Virus record (IMG/VR): IMGVR_UViG_3300031902_000378
Coordinates: 1 to 20,631 of that record
From: a virus
Reading direction: 5' to 3' (one strand)
Length of the DNA stretch: 20,631 bases
How positions within the stretch are numbered: the first letter of the stretch is position 1; each line of letters begins with the position of its first letter. Made by a program: the position numbers and the translations under genes. This document shows positions 11,889 through 18,027 of the stretch, piece by piece. The notes under the pieces were generated by a model that was given only the letters and a program-made list of their open reading frames with translations, did not search any database and was not told where the DNA came from.

Positions 11889-14227
11889 TACGCGACCCGC
11901 CCCTGGCGCTTGAGCCGGTCGAGTTTCTGGACGATCCATGAATCGACGTCGTCGCCGATGAGGGGGCCGTAATGATTGAAGATCACGGCGGCATTGCCGG
12001 AGCCTGCGCCCTCGCCCGGACCTAGCACCCGCTCCGGCGAACCGGTGCCATTGAATGCCGGAGTCCAGCCGGGCATGAGCCATCCGCCGGAATCGTATCC
12101 ACCGGCCCGGTTCCATCCCGCCGGACCACTTCCGTAACGCGATATTGTGTAGCGCACCGCAGCATAGATATTGGCAAGCGGATCATATATGCCTTTCCCG
12201 CGCAGCGCGCCCGCGTAAGCGTTGAACGTAGATCCAATGGTCTGCATAAGGCCACGCGAGGGATCTCCGGCCGCAGCGTTGCTATCCCAGTTGTTCACCG
12301 CGAACGGGTTGCCGCCCGATTCCCGATTCATTCTCATGAGCAGGCTGTACAGCCATGACTGCGGCGCCCCCGCCATCTGCAGCGCTTGCGAGGCGACACC
12401 CGCCCAGCGGGCCACGCCGCCCGGCACGCCGCCCGGGAACTTCACATCGCTGTCACCCGCGTTCCACGCACCGCCTAGCGCCGACATGGCTTTCTGAGAG
12501 AGCTGCCCCGCTTGAATCACGCCGGAGGTGACCATCTGACTGAGAGCCTGCGGCATCCCGCCGAAAATGGATTTCACGATGTCGGTGGGATTCGTCGACA
12601 TGAGCCCCTTCACGAGGCCCTGAATCATATTCTTGCCAAGCTCGATGAACACTCTCGACGGGGAGGACATGCCGAACGCGTGTTTCACGGCGTTGACAAT
12701 CTTGTCCTTGATGTTTCCCGCCCAGCCGATGACATTGCCCGCGATCTCTTTCGCCCCGTTGAGCAGGCCGTTCAGCGCGTCCCGGCCCGCCTGTAGCAGG
12801 AGAGTGCCGAGGTTGCCTAGCGCGCTCTTGATTCTTGCGGGCATTCCCATAAAGAAGGAAACGACTCCGCGGACGGCATCGCCTGCGCCTTCCTTGACCG
12901 CAATGAATCGCCCGATAACGAACGACACGGCTTTCACGATGGGATCAATGAGGTTCGCGTAAAGCGTGTTCCAACGGTCGCGAATGAATCCCACGATGTT
13001 CGCGACCCACGAGGAAACCAACTTGAATCCCGCGACCGCGATCTGACAGGCCGCCCAGACGATCAGCCGGAATTTCTCCGAATGCTGATAGGCGTAGATG
13101 ATGCCTGCCACGAATCCGGCGATCAGTAGAATGATGATGCCGATGGGGTTCGCGTTGAGAACGACGTTGAGAATGCCCTGCGCGGCGGCCCATGCGATCG
13201 TCGCAATGCGAATCACTTTATAGACCGTGTACATGGCGAGCAGGCCAACCGCGAGGGATTCCACGAGCGTCTTGTGGCTCTCATAGAATCCGAACAACGT
13301 TTTACCGGTCGTCACGATTGCGTCGAACGCGAGCCGCACGAGCTTGCCCGCGAGGACCAGCTTTCCGAAGCTCTCGGCCATGGGGCCCGTAGGGTCCTTA
13401 CCCTGTAGGGCCGCCATGAACACGCCTACGGCGTCGCTCGCCCACGCCAGGGCGGCCGGGAGCTTGTCCGCGAGCCACGCCACGAACGCCGAGACGTAAG
13501 GCAGGATCTTCTGTCCGACGGACCGCCCGAAGTCGTCCAGCACATCGCGGGCCCGCGCTAGTGACCCTGTAAAGCCACTGCCCGCCGCCTTAGCGGCTCC
13601 GCCGAACTCGGTGGACAGTTCGCCGAGAATGACTTTCTGAGCCCCCATGACGTCGCCAGCGGCCATCATCGTCTTGATCTGCGCCACCTGCTGGTCCGAG
13701 AGCTGCACCCCGACCTTTCGCAGCGCGGTAACACCCTTGATCGGATCGTTCAGCGCCTTACCGACCTGAATGGATGCGCTCTGTAGGTCGGTCCCGAGGG
13801 CCACGCTCATATCAAGCGATGCCTTCGTGGCCTGATTAAAGACGTCGTTGCCCTTGCCCGTTTCGTTCCGGACCCGGGTAAAGGTTGCCATCACGTTCTC
13901 AGCATTGATGATCAACGTCTCGTCGACACCCGACATGGATTCGAGTGACGCCGCCAGGGATTGCACGCCCGCTACGCTCATGTTCGAGACGTCGCCGGTC
14001 GACTTGAGGACCGCCGCCGTTTTCAGCGCGAGCGTCTGATAGTCGGCCGCATCCTTCACGCCCTTGACCAGGAACGCCGAGAGCAGGCCCACGCCTGCGA
14101 CAGCCGCGCCGCCCAGAGCTAGGCCGATCTTGCTGCCCAGGCCCTTGAAATTGTCGCCCATCTTATTGGCGACAGCGGACGCCTTGTCTTTCGCGATGAA
14201 ATTCCAGACAACGCTATTCTCACTCAT
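11888..14227 (-). CDS. Tape measure protein with lytic transglycosylase domain
   Basis: A 779-residue protein starting at ATG 14227 and overlapping the preceding gene by eight bases. It is the largest protein wholly within the tail block, with the usual tape-measure features. The N-terminus has alternating helices and a Gly/Ala hydrophobic segment (GGAAVAGVGLLSAFLV). A PhageMin-tail-type region contains LNDPIKGVTALRKVGVQLSD. Hydrophobic segments occur mid-protein (PIGIIILLIAGFVAGIIYAY). Near the C-terminus, residues about 605-700 form an SLT-like domain: LMRMNRESGGNPF places the catalytic glutamate at E636, followed by SRGLMQTIGSTF. It would set tail length and cut peptidoglycan during DNA entry. 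At about 1.5 angstrom per residue the full length corresponds to at most about 117 nm of tail. Confidence 0.93.
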   Translation of the reverse strand: MSENSVVWNFIAKDKASAVANKMGDNFKGLGSKIGLALGGAAVAGVGLLSAFLVKGVKDAADYQTLALKTAAVLKSTGDVSNMSVAGVQSLAASLESMSGVDETLIINAENVMATFTRVRNETGKGNDVFNQATKASLDMSVALGTDLQSASIQVGKALNDPIKGVTALRKVGVQLSDQQVAQIKTMMAAGDVMGAQKVILGELSTEFGGAAKAAGSGFTGSLARARDVLDDFGRSVGQKILPYVSAFVAWLADKLPAALAWASDAVGVFMAALQGKDPTGPMAESFGKLVLAGKLVRLAFDAIVTTGKTLFGFYESHKTLVESLAVGLLAMYTVYKVIRIATIAWAAAQGILNVVLNANPIGIIILLIAGFVAGIIYAYQHSEKFRLIVWAACQIAVAGFKLVSSWVANIVGFIRDRWNTLYANLIDPIVKAVSFVIGRFIAVKEGAGDAVRGVVSFFMGMPARIKSALGNLGTLLLQAGRDALNGLLNGAKEIAGNVIGWAGNIKDKIVNAVKHAFGMSSPSRVFIELGKNMIQGLVKGLMSTNPTDIVKSIFGGMPQALSQMVTSGVIQAGQLSQKAMSALGGAWNAGDSDVKFPGGVPGGVARWAGVASQALQMAGAPQSWLYSLLMRMNRESGGNPFAVNNWDSNAAAGDPSRGLMQTIGSTFNAYAGALRGKGIYDPLANIYAAVRYTISRYGSGPAGWNRAGGYDSGGWLMPGWTPAFNGTGSPERVLGPGEGAGSGNAAVIFNHYGPLIGDDVDSWIVQKLDRLKRQGRVA

Positions 14228-14741
14228 CGGCGTACTTCTCTACCATTGCCTTTATCGAGGCTTCGACTTGTCGCCCGACGGCCGGGGCCGACGCTTTCAT
14301 GACGTCGTCGAACCATCCGGCTTTACTCGTCTGCGTGACCGTGACGTCTTTCATTCCGTACACCGGGTGTTCCCATGAGCCGCGATTCATGAGCTGAGGG
14401 AGGCGACCCTGTGTGCCGAGCTTCTTTCGGGCGACGCGCACCCCGACGGACGGATTGCCGGACAGGCGAATCTGCAGGCTCGTCGCGTTCGCGATGTTGC
14501 GCCGTAGCCCGCCCCTCGTGAGCTTCTTTCCTTTCGAGGGCAGGCCGCGCGCCGTGGCTTTCGTCGTGGCGACGACGGGGTTAACCGCCGTGCGTAGCGT
14601 CTTGCGCAGCTCTTTCGGAATCGTCTTGCCGTCGCCGAGCGTCCTCAGCCCCTTGATGATCTGCGCAAGATCCCGCTTCGACGCGTCGGTAAGCTCCAGC
14701 TCCACGGAATTGTTCTTTCCGGTGCCGCCCAGGATTCCCAC
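14220..14741 (-). CDS. HK97 gp10-like / tail-associated small protein
   Basis: The start is taken as GTG 14741, with GGAGG eight bases upstream; a GTG at 14750 would leave that site inside the gene and adds three residues. The product has about 173 residues. The N-terminal half is helical and basic, and the C-terminal part, MNRGSWEHPVYGM then AGWFDDVMKASAPAVGR, carries the W.HPV.G and WF motifs of HK97 gp10-like proteins. That family usually sits in the neck region, but here it lies between the chaperone genes and the tape measure, as in some actinophages. It may help tail completion or initiation. The motif match is good; the exact role is uncertain. Confidence 0.75.
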   Translation of the reverse strand: MGILGGTGKNNSVELELTDASKRDLAQIIKGLRTLGDGKTIPKELRKTLRTAVNPVVATTKATARGLPSKGKKLTRGGLRRNIANATSLQIRLSGNPSVGVRVARKKLGTQGRLPQLMNRGSWEHPVYGMKDVTVTQTSKAGWFDDVMKASAPAVGRQVEASIKAMVEKYADE

Positions 14742-14746
14742 GTTTC

Positions 14747-14980
14747 TCACCTCCGGATCTTGAGTGCTCGCAAGAGTTCGATATCGTCGACGTTCACGGT
14801 TTCCGGTTCGCTCGCCAGGAACTCGTCGAGTTCGCTCGTGGCGGTATCCATGTCAGGCATGGTCGTTTCTTTCGAACCGCCTACCGCGATGATCACGGCG
14901 GCCACAATGCGATCCGTTAACACGCGCGCTTTCAGATCGTCGAGAATGAGCGCGTAAGCGACGTCGCACGTATCGGCTAC
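14747..14980 (-). CDS. Tail assembly chaperone, second ORF; start codon not canonical
   Basis: An open frame of about 77 residues overlaps the end of the first chaperone gene by four bases. It contains DVAYALILDDLKARVLTDRI and LDEFLASEPETVNVDDIELL, the helix, Pro/Glu-rich spacer and helix layout of the small gene that follows gpG-like chaperones in actinophages. A perfect AGGAGG (14993-14988 on the minus strand) is placed seven bases before the codon GTA at 14980, but no ATG, GTG or TTG occurs in frame nearby. The first ordinary ATG is about 40 codons in (KETT-MPDMDT). It may start at an unusual codon, be made by frameshift from the first ORF, or be a shorter protein. The 14980 start is the best fit to the ribosome site, not proven. 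Confidence 0.5.
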   Translation of the reverse strand, partial: VADTCDVAYALILDDLKARVLTDRIVAAVIIAVGGSKETTMPDMDTATSELDEFLASEPETVNVDDIELLRALKIRR

Positions 14981-15432
14981 TGAGATTCCTCCTGCCCGGC
15001 AGCAAGAATCGCCATCGCCAGGTCGGGCCGATTCTCCAATCGGCGCGGCACCCGCGAGGATGAGGCGACCGTTGATTTCGGCTCGGTGGTCGGCCGCCCA
15101 GGCGAGGAGTCGGACGGCCGCCCAGTAGGGCGGTTGGTCAGGTCCTCGAAAACTCCCTGAATAATCTCGACGAGAGTTTCGATACCGGTGCCGAAGCTCG
15201 CGGTATTCTTGAGAAAGACCTGATACTGATCGTGGCCAAGCAACATTTCGTAAAACTCGGCCATGAATGCGAGCGACTCGGGGCTCTCGGCGTCCTGCCC
15301 GTGGAGCCTGGCGACCTGGGACAGTTCGAGCGGGGTGAGTTCCCGGCACGTATATGCCGTGCCGTCCAGCTCGAACGTGACCGGCTCGGGCAGCTCGGTC
15401 GGTGCCTGCGTGTTGTACCGGCGTCCGCTCAT
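14977..15432 (-). CDS. Tail assembly chaperone (gpG-like), first ORF
   Basis: A 151-residue protein starting in an ATGA overlap with the major tail gene. It contains PVTFELDGTAYTCRELTPLE, an N-terminal region typical of Gram-positive phage tail chaperones, then FMAEFYEMLLGHDQYQVFLK and IETLVEIIQGVFEDLTNRP. A Ser/Pro/Thr-rich linker follows (GRPSDSSPGRPTTEPKS), and the end is RPDLAMAILAAGQEESQ. The chaperone position, between the major tail protein and the tape measure, fits. The second ORF of the pair begins at its stop codon. Many phages join the two by a programmed frameshift; I see no clear slippery heptamer here. Confidence 0.8.
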   Translation of the reverse strand: MSGRRYNTQAPTELPEPVTFELDGTAYTCRELTPLELSQVARLHGQDAESPESLAFMAEFYEMLLGHDQYQVFLKNTASFGTGIETLVEIIQGVFEDLTNRPTGRPSDSSPGRPTTEPKSTVASSSRVPRRLENRPDLAMAILAAGQEESQ

Positions 15433-16031
15433 GCGGCCCGCCCCGCCCCCGCCGCGAAAAAGTCGATCGGGATGCCGGACGCGGGAACCTCAAGATTCCA
15501 CGCCATGGGCAGGCCCGTAAAACTCGGCGCTTTCTTGAAATCCATGGTGACCTTGCCGGACGACAACGCCTGATAGCCGATGATGCGAACGGTGGAATCG
15601 AGCGACTCCCACCCGATCATGCTTCGGATTTCCGAGCCCGGAATCGGGGGACGGACGCGGGTCAACTGCGTTGCGCCGGTACCCGAGACGACCGTCGGCG
15701 CGGCCCCGTTGAGCGCCTTGGCAAGGTTGGCCATGGTGTAGTTCGCGAGAGCGAAACCGATGTTCGACGCGCGCGCCGTGGTGACATAGCGAATCGGGTC
15801 GAGGAACTCGGCAACGCTGATCGGCTGAACCGTCAGCTCATACTCGAACGATGACCCGTCCAGCGTGGCGCCCAGGTTCACCCACGGCGCGGCCCACGTG
15901 TCCGTGAAGACGGAACCGGCGACGATGCCGCCCACGCCTGCGCCGGGGATCGCGGTGAGCAGCGGGGCCCAGAACAGGTACCCCGGATCGGTGAGGACGA
16001 GCGGGGTAGCTGTTCCAGTGGGAACGGCCAT
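15429..16031 (-). CDS. Major tail protein
   Basis: A 200-residue beta-rich protein starting at ATG 16031. Features are a hydrophobic N-terminal part (GYLFWAPLLTAIPGAGVGGI), then WVNLGATLDGSSFEYELTVQ, and FKKAPSFTGLPMAWNLEVPA near the end. The length, the W..LG.T..G..F.Y.....P..V.E pattern, and the position directly before the tail chaperones and after neck genes match the tube-forming protein of actinobacterial siphoviruses. It would polymerise around the tape measure into the tail tube and should be one of the most abundant virion proteins. Its stop overlaps the chaperone start by four bases. Confidence 0.83.
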   Translation of the reverse strand: MAVPTGTATPLVLTDPGYLFWAPLLTAIPGAGVGGIVAGSVFTDTWAAPWVNLGATLDGSSFEYELTVQPISVAEFLDPIRYVTTARASNIGFALANYTMANLAKALNGAAPTVVSGTGATQLTRVRPPIPGSEIRSMIGWESLDSTVRIIGYQALSSGKVTMDFKKAPSFTGLPMAWNLEVPASGIPIDFFAAGAGRAA

Positions 16032-16047
16032 GATTGCCTCTTCTCCG

Positions 16048-16392
16048 TTACGGTGCGGAAAGGACAGCGACCGTTACGGACGCCGTGGGACTGGCAGTGA
16101 TGCCGACGAGCCCGTCGGCCGGATCGACGTAGGGCCATGCGTTCGGGACGCGGACGAACACCATTCCCGGAACGCTTCCCGCGATAGCCGGGAGACTGAC
16201 GATCGCCCGGTCGGAAACGACGAGATCGCCGTCGGCGGTGTCTGTGGCGATCAGGGTGAGAGTGACCGCGCTGGCGCTGGCGTTCTTGTAATGCAAGACG
16301 CTGCCCGGCGGCACTCGATCGGCCGCCGCTACGGCGGTGTAGACGGGGGCGAGTCCACCCCGGGGGATTGCCTGAACGACGAGAACGGCCAT
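16048..16392 (-). CDS. Small structural protein upstream of the major tail gene
   Basis: A 114-residue beta-rich protein starting at ATG 16392 in a TAATG overlap with the previous gene. It begins MAVLVVQAIPRGGLAPVYTA, has LHYKNASASAVTLTLIATDT in the middle, and ends VGITASPTASVTVAVLSAP. This 'VQxIPRxGL ... V(K)N... SVTVA' pattern recurs in short proteins placed in the neck/tail region of actinophages and prophages. It is probably a virion protein, perhaps decorating head, neck or tail tube. I know of no precise role. Confidence 0.75.
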   Translation of the reverse strand: MAVLVVQAIPRGGLAPVYTAVAAADRVPPGSVLHYKNASASAVTLTLIATDTADGDLVVSDRAIVSLPAIAGSVPGMVFVRVPNAWPYVDPADGLVGITASPTASVTVAVLSAP

Positions 16393-16712
16393 TACTCGCC
16401 CGCCCCCGCCTTGCTGCGCTTCGTCGGCGCGGCGTCCGGCTCGGGCTGGTCGAGGGTGCCGCGCGGCACGCTGGACGGGGGCTCGAACGCGAGGTTCCGG
16501 GGAGCCTGCTCCGCCTGCTCGACGGCGGTTGCTTTCTCGGCCGCCGGGAGTACCTGATCAGTGCGGACGATGCCGCGCGTCACGTGCGAGACCGGGACCG
16601 GATCGCCGGGGTTGAATGCCCGCACGCCGTCCAGCTCGATCACTCCGGCCGCGACATACACGAGCCATTCCGCCTCTTGCGCTTTCTGCCAATCCGCGAG
16701 TGCGTCAGTCAT
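16392..16712 (-). CDS. Small head-tail region protein
   Basis: The start is taken as ATG 16712, because AAAGGAGG lies at ideal distance; a start further upstream in the open frame would overlap the previous gene. The product is 106 residues. It contains AEWLVYVAAGVIELDGVRAF followed by NPGDPVPVSHV, a compact SH3-like beta region seen in short proteins of this position in actinophages. The last 45 residues are acidic and Pro/Ala-rich (AVEQAEQAPRN to KRSKAGAGE), probably disordered. A structural or neck role is inferred from location. Confidence 0.75.
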   Translation of the reverse strand: MTDALADWQKAQEAEWLVYVAAGVIELDGVRAFNPGDPVPVSHVTRGIVRTDQVLPAAEKATAVEQAEQAPRNLAFEPPSSVPRGTLDQPEPDAAPTKRSKAGAGE

Positions 16713-16725
16713 TGCCGAACCTCCT

Positions 16726-17193
16726 TTAGGTGGTGCTCGGTCGAGCAATGCACTCGATCCGGAAGACGACGCGCGCATACGCGCCTTGGCTGTCCTGAAC
16801 CTGGGTGAGCGCCCACGGCCCTAACCGCGCGCTGGCCAGTGCTGGCACGCCGAGGACGATCTGTTGCGGCGACGGGCGCAGGAGAGCCCGCACGGCGGTA
16901 CGCGTCGCCCACGCGCGCACCCGGACCGGTGACATGTCGTTCCCGCCGGTCACGGATTCGGCGAGGCAGAGAATCCCGAACGTCTCGCTATCGATGACAC
17001 CGGGCAGCATTCCCTCCGGGTTGTCCCCCTCGGCGGAGATCCCGGTTCCGTCGTCACTGGTCCCGATGAACAGTCGATCGAGTGCGGCTGTCTTCACGGC
17101 GGCCGGTCCGTCGACCACATAGACATTTGGCATACCCGCCGAGCACACGGCCACGAGGGCCGCGATCGTGTCGAGGGCGGTGGAATCGCTCAC
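16726..17193 (-). CDS. Tail terminator / neck-like protein
   Basis: The start is taken as GTG 17193, in a GTGA overlap with the connector gene. It encodes 155 residues. The layout (helix ALDTIAALVAVCSAG, then PNVYVVDGPAA, a strand RLFIGTSDD, and an acidic loop) matches the 'helix, V.DGP, LFVG..D' start of tail terminator-like neck proteins in actinophages. It ends with a beta strand YARVVFRIECIARP. Its place right after a gp6-like connector fits a head-closure or terminator role at the top of the tail. Confidence 0.74.
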   Translation of the reverse strand: MSDSTALDTIAALVAVCSAGMPNVYVVDGPAAVKTAALDRLFIGTSDDGTGISAEGDNPEGMLPGVIDSETFGILCLAESVTGGNDMSPVRVRAWATRTAVRALLRPSPQQIVLGVPALASARLGPWALTQVQDSQGAYARVVFRIECIARPSTT

Positions 17194-18023
17194 CCGATCT
17201 GCCCCCCGATCGCCTCGGACTGCAGAATTTCCAGGACGGAACGGGGTAGCGTCCACGTCGTGCCCCGGAAATTGAACGCCGCGTCATCCTCGGTCACCGA
17301 TCGGGGGCCGACCATGCTTGACCCGCGCTGCGTTTCCCAGAGGTGATCGAGCACGGCTTTCGCGCCGTGGAGAATGGCAGGTGTCACGATCTGCCGCCCC
17401 GCCAGGAACGTCACCTCATACGGCCCCATCCGGAAGGGAATGCCGCTGCGCCGCTCGATAACCCACGTGATCGGGTCTAGCCGGATGTCCGTGAGCGCGA
17501 TGGTTTCCCCGTAGTTCGTCCACGGCTTGACCGACGTAATCTCGATCACCGGGCCGTGGCGCAGGGCGATGCCGCGCCCGCCGCCCTCGCAGCGTTCGAT
17601 GACGGTGCGCGGGATGACCGGGCCGACGAATTGCTCGACAATCCCGGTCACGACATTCAGAAATTCGCCGATCTCGAGATCGTTACTGCTGTCGGCGTCC
17701 GGTTCGTTGAGATACCGTTTCGCCTCGGAGATCGACATGAGCGCGCCGGATTCGGCGGGGGCCACGTTGAACGTGAATGCACCCGTTGTCACGGGGGATG
17801 TGGTGGACCAGAAACCGGTATAGCGGCCCGCCTGCGCGGTGGTGTAGTCGAACGTCAGGTGACCCGTCACGACCGGCGGTAGCACGATGACGGGCGCGGG
17901 AACGACCGGCGCCCCGTCCGGACTGACGAGCGCCAGGGTTGCGGTGACCGGATTCGTGGGGGCGCCATTGGCGTCCACCACGTCATAGGTGAGTCGCCGC
18001 TGAGATCCCACGGTGAGGCTCAT
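17190..18023 (-). CDS. Head-tail connector (gp6-like) with N-terminal Ig-like domain
   Basis: A 277-residue protein, with GAGGGA upstream of the ATG at 18023. Residues 1-95 form a beta-sandwich-like domain (LTYDVVDANGAPTNPVTATL, then GAFTFNVAP). After ESGALM starts a gp6-type connector: SISEAKRYLNEPDADSSNDL, IGEFLNVVTGIVEQFVG, and later FRMGPYEVTFLAGRQIVTPA with ILHGAKAVLDHLWETQRG. HK97 gp6-like connectors are usually about 110-190 residues, so the N-terminal domain looks like an added decoration. It would form the ring between portal and tail. The connector part is well supported; the Ig-like label is by appearance. Confidence 0.82.
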   Translation of the reverse strand: MSLTVGSQRRLTYDVVDANGAPTNPVTATLALVSPDGAPVVPAPVIVLPPVVTGHLTFDYTTAQAGRYTGFWSTTSPVTTGAFTFNVAPAESGALMSISEAKRYLNEPDADSSNDLEIGEFLNVVTGIVEQFVGPVIPRTVIERCEGGGRGIALRHGPVIEITSVKPWTNYGETIALTDIRLDPITWVIERRSGIPFRMGPYEVTFLAGRQIVTPAILHGAKAVLDHLWETQRGSSMVGPRSVTEDDAAFNFRGTTWTLPRSVLEILQSEAIGGQIG

Positions 18024-18027
18024 GGAT

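Noticed and set aside
14981-15493. Upstream extension of the second chaperone frame as a fusion through most of the first ORF
   Set aside because: The first ORF looks coding to its end (RPDLAMAILAAGQ), while this frame has noise-like composition in the overlap; no slippery heptamer in the overlap region.
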